Source: Pseudomonadales bacterium (GTDB taxonomy: Bacteria > Pseudomonadota > Gammaproteobacteria > Pseudomonadales > Alcanivoracaceae). From it: a stretch of 47,105 nt of DNA. Both the position numbers and the translations under genes were made by a program. Shown here piece after piece: positions 10,492-20,338 of this stretch (positions within the stretch are counted from its first letter, which is position 1; each line of letters begins with the position of its first letter). The stretch is taken from positions 1 to 47,105 of the forward strand of contig JAKSCQ010000042.1 in the NCBI GenBank assembly GCA_022360555.1, written 5' to 3'. The notes below the pieces were generated by a model, which saw nothing but the letters and a program-made list of their open reading frames with translations, had not been told where the DNA came from and did no database searches.

Positions 10492-10691
10492 GGTGCTCTC
10501 CTGTCCTTCGCGACACACTGATTGTACCGGGGGAGTTTAGAGGCTGTCGGGGCTTTCTGCACGGTGCCTGACATCTGGCGTCCGGCGTTTTCGGGGTTTA
10601 CCATAGCGCCCTTCACCTGACGACAGGGTCCGGTGCGCCGGTATAATCGCGATTGCGCACGCTGTTTTTTGCGCAGTAACAGGAGAAAGGC

Positions 10692-11576
10692 ATGATTCGC
10701 GGCAGCATTGTAGCGCTGGTCACCCCCATGCGCGCAGACGGCTCGGTAGACTGGGAGCGCCTGCGTGCCCTGGTGAACTGGCATGTGGAGCAGGGTACCC
10801 ACGCCATCGTGGCGGTGGGGACAACGGGCGAATCCGCCACCCTGGGCTTTGAAGAGCACGACAGTGTGATCCGCGAAGTGGTGGCCGTAGCCGATGGCCG
10901 CCTGCCGGTGATCGCCGGTACCGGGGCCAACAACACCGACGAGGCCATTCGCCTGACCCGCGATGCCAAGCGTGATGGCGCCGATGCCTGCCTGCTGGTG
11001 ACCCCCTATTACAACAAGCCGCCCCAGGAAGGCCTGTACCAGCATTACCTGGCCGTGGCCCGGGCGGTGGACATCCCGCAGATTCTCTACAACGTGCCGG
11101 GGCGTACTGCCTGCGACATGCTGCCGGAAACCGTGGAGCGCCTGAGCAAGGTGCCCAACATCATCGGCATCAAGGAAGCCACCGGTAACCTGGAGCGCGC
11201 CCGCGAGATCCGCGAGCGCTGCGGCGATGACTTCATGCTCTATTCCGGTGATGACGCCACCGCCATGGACTTCATTCTGGCTGGTGGCCATGGGGACATC
11301 TCGGTGACCGCCAATGTGGCCCCGGCCAAGATGGCCGCCATGTGCGAAGCCGCCCTGGCTGGCGACGCCGACAAGGCCCGTGCCCTCAATGCGGAACTTG
11401 AGCCCCTGCATCGTGATCTGTTCATTGAAGCCAATCCGATTCCGGTGAAATGGGCACTGTTTGAAATGGGCCTGATTGACGCGGGTATCCGGCTGCCGCT
11501 GGTACCGCTGTCCGAAGCAGCACAGCCGCGGTTGCGCGAGACCATGCGCCAGTGCGGCCTGCTGGAGGTTAAATGA
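10692..11576 (+). CDS. dapA: 4-hydroxy-tetrahydrodipicolinate synthase
   Basis: [40 protein letters not shown]. Confidence 0.97.
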   Translation: MIRGSIVALVTPMRADGSVDWERLRALVNWHVEQGTHAIVAVGTTGESATLGFEEHDSVIREVVAVADGRLPVIAGTGANNTDEAIRLTRDAKRDGADACLLVTPYYNKPPQEGLYQHYLAVARAVDIPQILYNVPGRTACDMLPETVERLSKVPNIIGIKEATGNLERAREIRERCGDDFMLYSGDDATAMDFILAGGHGDISVTANVAPAKMAAMCEAALAGDADKARALNAELEPLHRDLFIEANPIPVKWALFEMGLIDAGIRLPLVPLSEAAQPRLRETMRQCGLLEVK

Positions 11577-12178
11577 AGAAAGCGACGCTGTTGCTCGCTC
11601 TGACGGCAACCGGCTGTAGCTGGTTGCCCAATAGCAGTCTGGATTATCGAGATGCGGAAGTTCGCGAGCCGATCCAGATCCCGGACGACGGGGTTTTCAT
11701 CGGTGAGCAGCCGCTCTATTCCGTACCGCGACAGGAGCAGCGTCTGGTAGGGAAACAGCCGGACGAAGACCGTTTCGAAGTGCCGGAGCCGCCGCAACTG
11801 GTAACGCTGGATGCCGCCGCCGGGCAAGAAGAGGACGAGCCGGCACCGGAAGGGGAATCCGCCAAGGCGATGCTGGCCCGGGACGGTAACGGCTACCCGA
11901 TCATCATGATGTCTACCCGCTATCCGTGGGCCTGGGAATATGTGGGCGAGGCGCTGGAAAAAACCGACCTGGAGATCAGCGACCGGGACCGGGAAATCGG
12001 GGTCTATTACCTGAAGGTACCGGAGCGGTATGAGCTGGGTGACGATGACGCCCAGCTAAAGCTCAGCCATACCACCAATGGTATCCAGGTGGCCGTGCTC
12101 AACGAAGAAGGCTCGTCGCTGGTGGAAAAGACCCCGGGGCTGGCCATTCTTGAAAGCATCTACAGCGAGCTCGAATAA
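11573..12178 (+). CDS. bamC: Outer membrane protein assembly factor BamC-like lipoprotein
   Basis: Lipobox [17 protein letters not shown]; downstream of dapA as in other gammaproteobacteria. Confidence 0.82.
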   Translation: MKKATLLLALTATGCSWLPNSSLDYRDAEVREPIQIPDDGVFIGEQPLYSVPRQEQRLVGKQPDEDRFEVPEPPQLVTLDAAAGQEEDEPAPEGESAKAMLARDGNGYPIIMMSTRYPWAWEYVGEALEKTDLEISDRDREIGVYYLKVPERYELGDDDAQLKLSHTTNGIQVAVLNEEGSSLVEKTPGLAILESIYSELE

Positions 12179-12952
12179 GTGAAACTCGCTTCCCTGGGTA
12201 GTGGCAGCAAGGGCAATGCTACCCTGGTGCAGGCCGATGACACCCTGATCCTGATCGACTGCGGATTCACCGCCCGGGAAGCCGAACAACGGCTGGCCCG
12301 GCTGGGCGTCCCGGCCGATGCGCTCAGCGCCATTGTGGTGACCCATGAGCACGGCGACCACATTCGTGGGGTGGGAGCCCTGGCCCGCAAGATCAGTTGT
12401 CCGGTCTACAGTTCCTTTGGCACCGCCAGTGCGGTGCAGGACAAGCGGGCCAACCTGAAAGGCGTCGACTGGCGGGAAGTGCGGCCGGGCAGGGGATTTA
12501 CCCTGGGGGCCATGGAGGTGCTGCCGGTGCTGGTGCCCCACGATGCACGCGAGCCCTGTCAGTACCGGTTTGCCTGGGGCGACCGGACCGTGGGGGTGCT
12601 TACCGACCTGGGAGCCATTACCCCCCATGTGGTGGACGCCTATCAGGACTGCGATGCCCTGATGCTGGAATGCAATCATGACCCGCAGCTACTGGCCAGC
12701 GGGCCTTATCCCCCGTCGTTGAAACGGCGCGTGGGTGGTATGTTAGGGCATCTGAGCAACGCCCAGGCGGCGGCCCTGCTCAGTCAGGCCAATGTGGATC
12801 GTCTGCAGCATCTGGTGCTGTCGCACCTGAGCGAGCAGAACAACACCGCCCGCCATGCCCTGGACGCCGTGGAGCAGGTCGTGACCGCCGGCCGTGAACG
12901 AATTGGTGTGGCCAGTCAGAATGAAGGCTTCGACTGGCTGCAGATACATTAA
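12179..12952 (+). CDS. MBL fold metallo-hydrolase
   Basis: MKLASLGSGSKGNATLV; VVTHEHGDHIRG; GTG start. Confidence 0.92.
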   Translation: MKLASLGSGSKGNATLVQADDTLILIDCGFTAREAEQRLARLGVPADALSAIVVTHEHGDHIRGVGALARKISCPVYSSFGTASAVQDKRANLKGVDWREVRPGRGFTLGAMEVLPVLVPHDAREPCQYRFAWGDRTVGVLTDLGAITPHVVDAYQDCDALMLECNHDPQLLASGPYPPSLKRRVGGMLGHLSNAQAAALLSQANVDRLQHLVLSHLSEQNNTARHALDAVEQVVTAGRERIGVASQNEGFDWLQIH

Positions 12953-12979
12953 ATAGTGACCCGAGTGATAGGCCTTTTC

Positions 12980-13699
12980 ATGGAAAAACGCGACGAGTTG
13001 TACGCCGGTAAAGCCAAGTCCGTGTACACCACCGATGATGCCGACCGGCTGATCATGCTGTTCCGCGATGACACCTCCGCCTTTGACGGCAAGAAGAAAG
13101 AGGCTCTGGCGCGCAAGGGGGCGGTGAACAACCAGTTCAATGCCGCCATCATGGAAAAGCTGAAAGCGGCAGGCATCCCTTGCCACTTCGAGAAGATGCT
13201 GTCCGCCAACGAATCCCTGGTCAAGAAGCTCGACATGATTCCGGTGGAATGCGTGGTCCGCAATGTGTCGGCCGGCTCCATTTGCCGTCGTCTGGGCGTG
13301 GAAGAAGGCCTGGAGCTGAACCCGCCCACCTTCGAATTCTTCCTCAAGAACGATGACCTGGGCGACCCCATGGTCAACGACTACCACATCCGCAGCTTCG
13401 GCTGGGCCACCGACGACCAGGTGGCACAGATGAAGGCACTGACCTTCCAGGTCAACGACGTGCTCAAGCAACTGTTCCTGGATGGCGGCATGCTGCTGGT
13501 GGACTACAAGCTGGAGTTCGGGGTCTTCAATGGCGAGGTTCTGCTCGGCGATGAATTCAGCCCGGACGGTTGCCGCCTGTGGGACAAGGAAACCCGTGAG
13601 AAACTGGACAAGGACCGTTTCCGGCAGGGGCTCGGCGGGGTGGTGGAAGCCTATGAAGAAGTCGGGCGCCGTCTGGGGATAGCGTTCAACTACGAATAA
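12980..13699 (+). CDS. purC: Phosphoribosylaminoimidazolesuccinocarboxamide synthase
   Basis: [44 protein letters not shown]. Confidence 0.97.
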   Translation: MEKRDELYAGKAKSVYTTDDADRLIMLFRDDTSAFDGKKKEALARKGAVNNQFNAAIMEKLKAAGIPCHFEKMLSANESLVKKLDMIPVECVVRNVSAGSICRRLGVEEGLELNPPTFEFFLKNDDLGDPMVNDYHIRSFGWATDDQVAQMKALTFQVNDVLKQLFLDGGMLLVDYKLEFGVFNGEVLLGDEFSPDGCRLWDKETREKLDKDRFRQGLGGVVEAYEEVGRRLGIAFNYE

Positions 13700-13746
13700 G
13701 CGGTATCCTGAAAGAAAAGATACATCAATAATAACAAGGAGATAGC

Positions 13747-13980
13747 ATGAAATCCGTTATGCGTCTTGCGCTGGTGGGGGTGCTGGCTGCGACCCTGAGC
13801 GGTTGTTTCCTGACCAAAATCGTGACAACGCCCATGCGCTTGGTAGGGGCGGCCGGGTCCGTGGTTGGCGCGGCGCTGTCGATCATCCCGGTGGCCGGCA
13901 ACGCTGCCGACGAAGCCCTGGAAAAGGTGGATGGTGCCATCGACACCTCGGCGGACAGCATCGACAAGATCCCGCTGTAA
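13747..13980 (+). CDS. Small lipoprotein of unknown function
   Basis: 77 aa with lipobox (ATLSGC), good RBS (aaggagat). Confidence 0.75.
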   Translation: MKSVMRLALVGVLAATLSGCFLTKIVTTPMRLVGAAGSVVGAALSIIPVAGNAADEALEKVDGAIDTSADSIDKIPL

Positions 13981-14114
13981 GCTCTCTGCCATGACAGGCC
14001 GGCCCGGCAGGGCCGGCCGTGCAGTGCTTGTAATCCGTGGAAGGCTTGTGAAAAATACAGGCTCGTTTGCCATGGCACCGCCTGCAAATAACAACAAAAA
14101 AACCGGAGTTCGCC

Positions 14115-14621
14115 ATGCGTCGCTGGCTACTGTCTTTCCTTATGCTGATGCCCCTGTCCGCTGCGGCGGATGATGCCCTGGTCGGTATCGGCTATCTCAA
14201 TGGGCTGGTGGGCCTGAACCTGGAGTGGGCCACCGAGCACAACAGCTTTTACGGTATGCCTGCCCTTTATGTGGATTCCGGCGGGCTGGATACCGATGAG
14301 TTCCGCTGGGTGGCCGGCTGGCGCCACAAGATGGAGCGGGGCCTGATGTCCGAAAACGGCTTCTACACCGGCCTGATGGCTGGCGACCTGGGTGGAGACC
14401 GTCATTACGAGCGGCTGGGCATGGGGGTGGAACTTGGGCACCAATGGGTCAAACCCTATTCCCGCTGGACGGTGAGTGCCGCCGTGGGGGCGCTGGAGTC
14501 GCTGGACTGCAACGACTACAAGGCCGCCATCCGCTGTGATTCCGAAGAAGAGCGCGACCGTTACGACCTGGATGTGGAACCGGTGGTGGTGCTGGGTGTG
14601 AGCTTCAGTCTGCGCCGTTAA
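14115..14621 (+). CDS. Secreted/outer-membrane protein of unknown function
   Basis: Signal peptide MRRWLLSFLMLMPLSAAADD; amphipathic beta-rich sequence ending VVLGVSFSLRR. Confidence 0.7.
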   Translation: MRRWLLSFLMLMPLSAAADDALVGIGYLNGLVGLNLEWATEHNSFYGMPALYVDSGGLDTDEFRWVAGWRHKMERGLMSENGFYTGLMAGDLGGDRHYERLGMGVELGHQWVKPYSRWTVSAAVGALESLDCNDYKAAIRCDSEEERDRYDLDVEPVVVLGVSFSLRR

Positions 14622-15008
14622 GGTGCCATCCAACGACTTCTCATTTGCGTCTTGTTCGATTGCTGGTTGAATACTGATGGCGGGCTCGCCATCAGGGCCG
14701 CCTCCTGCCTGTCATTATCTCTGGAACCCCCGTTCCGATTCGCCCGATTGCCCCGCCGGGGGGCAGGAGTTTTGCACAGTGTTTAACCGCATCTCATCTG
14801 CTCCGTGAAAGATGGCCCCTAACTTGTTGATTTGCCATTGCGAATAGATAAGTTGTTGATTTTAAAAGAATTAATAAAATGGCCATTTTTTCATCATTTT
14901 GGGGGGCAGGCAGGCTTTATCAGCACTGGAGCGAATTCCTGACAGTCTATTCACAGAGTTATCCACAGATGTTGTGAGTAACTTTTACGGCCACGTTGGC
15001 CGGGCCGG

Positions 15009-15554
15009 TCAGCGCTTGAACATGGGCAGTGGGCGCCAGGGCTGGCTGACCAGTTGCTGCCCGGTGAGCTTGAACAGCAGCCGGTGAAAGCCGGCATTGG
15101 GAAAGCTGCGTTTGATCAGGCGAATGCGTGCCATGGGGACGCCAAATCGCAGCAGACCCAGGCTCACATCGATCCAGTCGGCCCGGCGAAAGACTTCCAC
15201 CAGGTCCTGGTGGTCCTGGCTGTAGCGGCTGACCTTGTGGTGATTGAGGATCATGGCGCGAATCAGGGGGCGCCAGTCATTGCGTTGCTGTTCTTCCAGG
15301 TAATGTTCGGCCAGCCGGGCCGAAGGCTGCAGGTAATCGAAGGTTCCTGCCAGCCAGATGCCGGCATCATGGAAGAACGCGGCGATGGCCAGTTGCTCGA
15401 CCTGGGTGTTATCCAGTGACGTCTGGGCCGCGACAAGGTTGATCAGCCGGTAGACATGGTTGCGATACGGGGTTTGCTGTTTGCCAAACCGTTCCGAGTA
15501 CTGGTCGAAAAGCTGCTCCACGACAGGGAGCCGGGTAATCAGATCGTTTGCCAT
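15009..15554 (-). CDS. HD domain-containing phosphohydrolase-like protein
   Basis: YRNHVYRLINL...FFHDAGIW pattern. Confidence 0.75.
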   Translation of the reverse strand: MANDLITRLPVVEQLFDQYSERFGKQQTPYRNHVYRLINLVAAQTSLDNTQVEQLAIAAFFHDAGIWLAGTFDYLQPSARLAEHYLEEQQRNDWRPLIRAMILNHHKVSRYSQDHQDLVEVFRRADWIDVSLGLLRFGVPMARIRLIKRSFPNAGFHRLLFKLTGQQLVSQPWRPLPMFKR

Positions 15555-15708
15555 CCTGGGGCCTGGAAATCCGTTGCAGTTGGTGCGCCAGAGCGGCGCT
15601 TTTCTTTTTCATACTGGCGACTCCTGGCGGCTAAATCCAGCGCCGAGGTGTAAAAAGGCGAGATGGTTGGCATCCCCGGTTGCTAAGCGCGGTCAATGTG
15701 TAGTGCAA

Positions 15709-16024
15709 GGGAGCCTCTGGATAACTCCTTGCGTGCTCAGCGTGGCCTGAAGCGTGCAGTTGTTGCGTTTTGTCTCGACGGACAGGGTGGTTTCCTTTCC
15801 TAGAGGCAAGGCGCAGCAGATGTGCGCTTCAGGCCGCGCCTTTATGCACGCCAGTGTGCTCCGGGTCTTCCAGGCTGACCCGTACTCGTCGTTACACGTT
15901 CTGTGAAGGTGAAGAGGTCGATGGATGGACATACACCTTCAAAATTGTGCCCCCTCTGTACCTTTTGCCGAGGGGCGGACCAGCCTGAAAGACTGAGCAT
16001 GCAAGGAGTTATTCAGAGGCTCCC
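15709..16024. mobile_element. MITE-like non-autonomous element, 316 bp
   Basis: Terminal inverted repeats 15709-15740 and 15993-16024 match at 30 of 32 positions; no transposase-like ORF inside. Confidence 0.7.
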
Positions 16025-16111
16025 CAGCGTATCCATGACTTGGTCGCTGACCGGGGTTGTACTATAGTCGGACAAGATATTCGGGATTGTTCAACAACCG
16101 TTGGGGGTCTG

Positions 16112-16807
16112 GTGAGTTTCAAGGCGAAGGAAAGTCTTTCCGAACAGATTGCCCAGCATCTTGCCCAGCAGATTATCCGGGGCGACATGCTGGCGGGCGA
16201 CCGTATCCAGGAACTGCGCATTGCCGGCGAACTGGATGTAAGCCGGGGCTCGGTGCGCGAAGCACTGCTGATCCTGCAGCGCCGCCAACTGATCGATATC
16301 CTGCCGCGTCGTGGGGCGGTGGTGAAGGAAATGTCCGAATCCCATGTGCGCAGCCTCTACGAAGTGATGCAGGTGTTGCTGGGGCTGGTTATCCGCAAGG
16401 CCATCAAGGTGGTCCGCGAGGAAGACCTGGACGCCTTTATTGAACTGGTCCACGGGCTACAGATGGCGGCGGAAGAGCGAGACCTGGATACCTTCTTCAC
16501 CCTCAGCTTCCGCTTTCTCGAGCATGCCTATCCTTATGCCCGCAATCCCTTTGTGGAAGATATCCTGATCAACATGCAGCCGGCCATGCAGCGGGCCTAC
16601 TTCATGGCCCTGCACCTGGAGGCGGATGAGGTGAAGGAATGCCTGTCCTTCTTCAAGGCGCTGGTGGAAACCATTTTCCGCCGCGATGTACGTTCGGCGC
16701 TGGAAATTATCCGTGAATTTGCCGAGCACCAGTCGGACCTGGTGGAAGAATCCATCACCCGCGCCCGGCAGATCGAAACCGCCTGGGGATCACGCAAACG
16801 AAAATGA
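16112..16807 (+). CDS. GntR family transcriptional regulator (FadR/FCD-type)
   Basis: LSEQIAQHLAQQIIRGDMLAGDRIQELRIAGELDVSRGSVREALLILQRRQLI winged-helix motif; GTG start. Confidence 0.9.
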   Translation: MSFKAKESLSEQIAQHLAQQIIRGDMLAGDRIQELRIAGELDVSRGSVREALLILQRRQLIDILPRRGAVVKEMSESHVRSLYEVMQVLLGLVIRKAIKVVREEDLDAFIELVHGLQMAAEERDLDTFFTLSFRFLEHAYPYARNPFVEDILINMQPAMQRAYFMALHLEADEVKECLSFFKALVETIFRRDVRSALEIIREFAEHQSDLVEESITRARQIETAWGSRKRK

Positions 16808-16859
16808 CATTGCCCCCTTGCCCTGACGGGCCAAGCTGCATAGAATTGCCACCCTCTTC

Positions 16860-16936
16860 AGGCACGTAGCTCAGTTGGTTAGAGCACCACCTTGACATGG
16901 TGGGGGTCGGTGGTTCGAATCCACTCGTGCCTACCA
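16860..16936 (+). tRNA. tRNA-Val (GAC anticodon)
   Basis: Acceptor AGGCACG/CGTGCCT, D-arm GCTCAGTTGGTTAGAGC, anticodon loop TTGACAT, T-arm GGTTCGAATCC, CCA encoded. Confidence 0.97.
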
Positions 16937-16943
16937 GACAGTG

Positions 16944-16977
16944 AAAAAGGCCTATCGCATTGCGGTAGGCCTTTTTT
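16944..16977 (+). terminator. Rho-independent terminator after tRNA-Val
   Basis: aaaaaggcctatcgcattgcggtaggcctttttt. Confidence 0.88.
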
Positions 16978-17072
16978 GTTTGTGGCCGATTATCCGGCCT
17001 TGTCAGTCGTCTTGCGGTCAGTAGAGGGCCGACCTGTAGAATACCGGCTCCAGCAAGCAGCCGGGAACGCCA

Positions 17073-17555
17073 GTGATCTCCAAAGCCGACTATCTGGGGA
17101 GCCCCGACCCCGACATCATTTTGTATCTGCCCCATCGTCCCAACGGCATGGCCGGGTTGTCGGCGCGGCCGGACGCGGCTGCGTTGGTGGCGCTCAATTC
17201 CAATCACTGGCGAAAGATCGTCAATCTGCTGGCCAAGATCGCCTGTCCGGTTGGCGGGGACTGGCGCCGTTTTCGCGATGAGTCGCTGTTCGATACCACG
17301 GCACTGTGTTTTGCTCCCGAGTTGGTTCGCCATGGTGGTTGGCACTGGATCGCGGGGAAGGAAAACCGACAGCGCTTTGCGGGGCTTGGGCATCAGGCGC
17401 AGCCCTTGAATGGTGATGCCCGGGTAGCTCTGGATAGCGCGCAGCGTCTGTTGCTGACGCCGTATCCCGACTACCGTCAGTTGAGCAACGCGTTGGTGGA
17501 GCAGGTGAGGGTGTCGCTGGCCGGGCAGGGGTTTTATCGCGAGGCCGGGCAATGA
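17073..17555 (+). CDS. Conserved hypothetical protein
   Basis: 160 aa ORF overlapping the downstream DUF72 gene start (ATGA). Confidence 0.7.
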   Translation: MISKADYLGSPDPDIILYLPHRPNGMAGLSARPDAAALVALNSNHWRKIVNLLAKIACPVGGDWRRFRDESLFDTTALCFAPELVRHGGWHWIAGKENRQRFAGLGHQAQPLNGDARVALDSAQRLLLTPYPDYRQLSNALVEQVRVSLAGQGFYREAGQ

Positions 17556-18397
17556 CGCTGCCTTTCTTTCTGGGGTGCCCACAGTGGCAGCACCCTGCCT
17601 GGAATGCGCGCCTGCCGGCAGGTCAGACCGGGCTGGCGCGTTATAGCCGGGTGTTCAACTGTGTGGAAGGCAACACCACCTTCTATGCCACACCCAGCCA
17701 GGCGCAGTGCCGGCAATGGCGTTCGCAGGTGCCGGCGGATTTCCGCTTTCTGTTCAAGTTTCCCCGGGCGGTCACCCACGATGGTCTGTTGCGAGGGGTT
17801 GGCAATCAGGTGCAGGCGTTTCTGGACATTCTGGCGCCACTGGAGGATGTGCTGGGGCCCTTTCTGGTGCAGCTTCCCGCAGCCTTTGGGCCGGAGCGGC
17901 TGGGTGACCTGTGGCACTTTGTGGATGCCCTGCCGGCGCCGCTGCGCTGCACGGTGGAGGTCCGTCATCCGGCATTCTTCGCCAAGGGGGAAGCGGAAAA
18001 GGCCCTGAACCGGGGGCTGCGGGAGCGGCGTATTGCGCGGGTCTGTTTTGATGCTCGCGCCCTGTTTTCTGCTACTGCCGACGATGACGCCACGCGCGAT
18101 GCCCAGCGCAAGAAACCACAGCTACCAGTGCATGTGTTGCCAGTGGAGGCGCCCGCGGTGATTCGCTACATCGGTCACCCGGACCTGGAAGCCAACCGGG
18201 CGTTTATTCTCCCCTGGGTGGAGCGGGTGGCGGGCTGGATCGAGGACGGCTGGAAACCCTTTGTGTTTGTCCATATGCCGGATAACGGTGACGCCCTGGC
18301 GCTGGTGGGTTTGTGGTATGAGTTGTTGCAGGCGCGCCTGACGGGGTTGCCGCCGTTGTCTCTGGATGCTGGGGGGAGTCAGTCGGGGTTGTTCTGA
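17552..18397 (+). CDS. DUF72 domain-containing protein
   Basis: FFLGCPQWQHPAWNA; FNCVEGNTTFYATP; FRFLFKFPRAVTHD. Confidence 0.9.
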   Translation: MTLPFFLGCPQWQHPAWNARLPAGQTGLARYSRVFNCVEGNTTFYATPSQAQCRQWRSQVPADFRFLFKFPRAVTHDGLLRGVGNQVQAFLDILAPLEDVLGPFLVQLPAAFGPERLGDLWHFVDALPAPLRCTVEVRHPAFFAKGEAEKALNRGLRERRIARVCFDARALFSATADDDATRDAQRKKPQLPVHVLPVEAPAVIRYIGHPDLEANRAFILPWVERVAGWIEDGWKPFVFVHMPDNGDALALVGLWYELLQARLTGLPPLSLDAGGSQSGLF

Positions 18398-18400
18398 GTT

Positions 18401-18546
18401 GGGGGCGAGTGGCGAGTTGCGAGAAGCGAGTTTCGAAAGTCAAAAACCGGGGCTGCGTTGCGGGTGGTTCGGGAGCGGCGGTCTGCGGAAGCACGGAGGA
18501 GCGAATCCTTCCCGGTTTTCGCTCCTCGCAATTCGAAACTCGCGAC
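18401..18546. repeat. Inverted heptad-repeat element (GAGTTGC type)
   Basis: GAGTGGC-GAGTTGC-GAGAAGC-GAGTTTC-GAAAGTC; inverted arm GAGTTTC-GAATTGC-GAGGAGC-GAAAACC. Confidence 0.82.
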
Positions 18547-18560
18547 CCAATACCGACGTT

Positions 18561-19964
18561 TCAGTTCAGGGCGATGCGGGTGTCGTCGCGGCGTTTGCTG
18601 TTTTCCGCCCAGACCAGCAGGTCGTAGTAGCGACGGATGTGACGGACGTAGACCACGGCCTGGCCACCACGGGCATTGCCGTAGCGCAGTTGATCGGCAT
18701 AGGCCGGTTTGGCCAGCAGCGGCAGGCGCTGTTTCACGTCCTGCCAGTTGTCCGGGTCGCCGCCCTGGCGCTGGGTTAGTACGCGGGCATCTTCCAGGTG
18801 GCCGAAGCCCACGTTGTAAGCGGCCAGGGCCATCCAGGTGCGGCTGGGTTCCGGAATCCGCGCGGGGATCCGCTCGTGGGTGCGACGCAGGTAGGCGGCA
18901 CCGGCCTGGATGCTCTGGGCCGGGTCGGTACGGTCGCTGATGCCCATCTGGTTGGCGGTGTCGTTGGTGAGCATCATCAGGCCCTTCACCCCGGTGGGGG
19001 AGATGGCGCCCGGATCCCACAGGGATTCCTGGTAGGCCACGGCGGCCAGCAGGCGCCAGTCGAAATCGCTGTCTTCCTGTGCCTTGCGGAACAGCTCTTC
19101 ATAGCGCGGCAGGCGGTCGTCCAGGTGACGCATGAAGCTGCGTGCCGCGTACAGGTTGAACTGCTCCACATGGCCGTAGAAGCGGTCTTCCAGCTTGGCG
19201 GTGGTGCCGTCGGCCTTGGCCTGGGTCAGGTAGCGCTGGGCAGCCAGATACAGGCTCTTGTCATCCTTGGGGTTGAAGGCCCAGGCCAGCGGCATGTCGG
19301 TGGCCACGGTGTAATCGGCAATCAGGTCCGGCCACAGGGCACGCTGCAGGGAATAGGTGTTGGAGTTGATCAGGGTGTAGTCGATCTCGCCGTCTTCCAC
19401 CAGGGCCAATAATTGTTCCGGCGTGGCACCTTCCACTTCCTGGAAGATCAGTTCCGGGTGTTCCAGTTGGGTCTTGAGCAGTTGTTCGGCATGAGTGGAG
19501 CCGGCGCTAACCGCCACCGTGCTACCAGCCAGATCCGCCAGGCTGTCCGGGCGCGGGGAGCTCAGACGGCGCACGATCAGGGTGTCCACCTGCTGGTAGG
19601 GGGTGGTGAAACGCAGGCTCTCGCTGCGCTCCGGGGTGGCGATCAGGCCGGCGGCGGCCATGTCGGCGGTACCCTTGCGCACCGCGTAGCGGATATAGGA
19701 GAGGTCGTCGGATTCCAGAATGCGCAGCTTGACGCCCAGGCTCTCGGCAAAGCCTTTGGCCAGCTCGTACTCCATACCGGTGAAGCCGTGCTGGTCTTCG
19801 TAATAGGTGGTGTTGGAGGGGCGGGTCAGGACGACCAGTTCACCACGTGCCATCACCCGTTCCATGGCGGTAGGCGTGGGGCGCATGGCGAGCATCATGC
19901 CCAGTACGCTGAACAGGGCCAGCGAGGCGAGCAAATGCTTACTGTGTCGAAAGAATACCGTCAT
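18561..19964 (-). CDS. mltF: Membrane-bound lytic murein transglycosylase F
   Basis: N-terminal SBP_bac_3-like domain; transglycosylase motif AAVAYQESLWDPGAISPTGVKGLMMLTNDTA. Confidence 0.94.
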   Translation of the reverse strand: MTVFFRHSKHLLASLALFSVLGMMLAMRPTPTAMERVMARGELVVLTRPSNTTYYEDQHGFTGMEYELAKGFAESLGVKLRILESDDLSYIRYAVRKGTADMAAAGLIATPERSESLRFTTPYQQVDTLIVRRLSSPRPDSLADLAGSTVAVSAGSTHAEQLLKTQLEHPELIFQEVEGATPEQLLALVEDGEIDYTLINSNTYSLQRALWPDLIADYTVATDMPLAWAFNPKDDKSLYLAAQRYLTQAKADGTTAKLEDRFYGHVEQFNLYAARSFMRHLDDRLPRYEELFRKAQEDSDFDWRLLAAVAYQESLWDPGAISPTGVKGLMMLTNDTANQMGISDRTDPAQSIQAGAAYLRRTHERIPARIPEPSRTWMALAAYNVGFGHLEDARVLTQRQGGDPDNWQDVKQRLPLLAKPAYADQLRYGNARGGQAVVYVRHIRRYYDLLVWAENSKRRDDTRIALN

Positions 19965-20338
19965 CCTGGGTGGTACCTCTGTCAGGTTGTCCAGACAGGT
20001 CGATACTGCCTACGCCGACCGGTTGGGGGTTGTTCACCCCTTGCCTGTGATGTGTATCACGTAATTGCGGCGCAACTCTATCACCGGCAACCGGCTGTTT
20101 TGTAACCCTTTGTCGAACAATTGCGCTTTTTTTGCACAAATTTTAAAAGTCCGGAAAAGAGCATTAATTTGCGTATAAGCCGTGTGGCGTAGGCATTTTG
20201 CCATGGGGTGAGGGCTCGCTTATGGCGGGGTAAATTCCCCTCGCCGGGAGGCTGCGGCCGGCGGGTAAATCCCGTATCATTGCGGCCCTGAATTGACTGC
20301 ACTCCCAACCCCCACTGGTTAATCATATAAGGCGCACT

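Noticed and set aside
14640-15008. Chromosomal oriC
   Set aside because: Only two or three DnaA-box-like sites and no dnaA/dnaN/gidA/rpmH neighbours; kept only as a possible DnaA-binding locus
16860-16936. Integration site of a genomic island at tRNA-Val
   Set aside because: No integrase or direct repeat of the tRNA 3' end seen nearby
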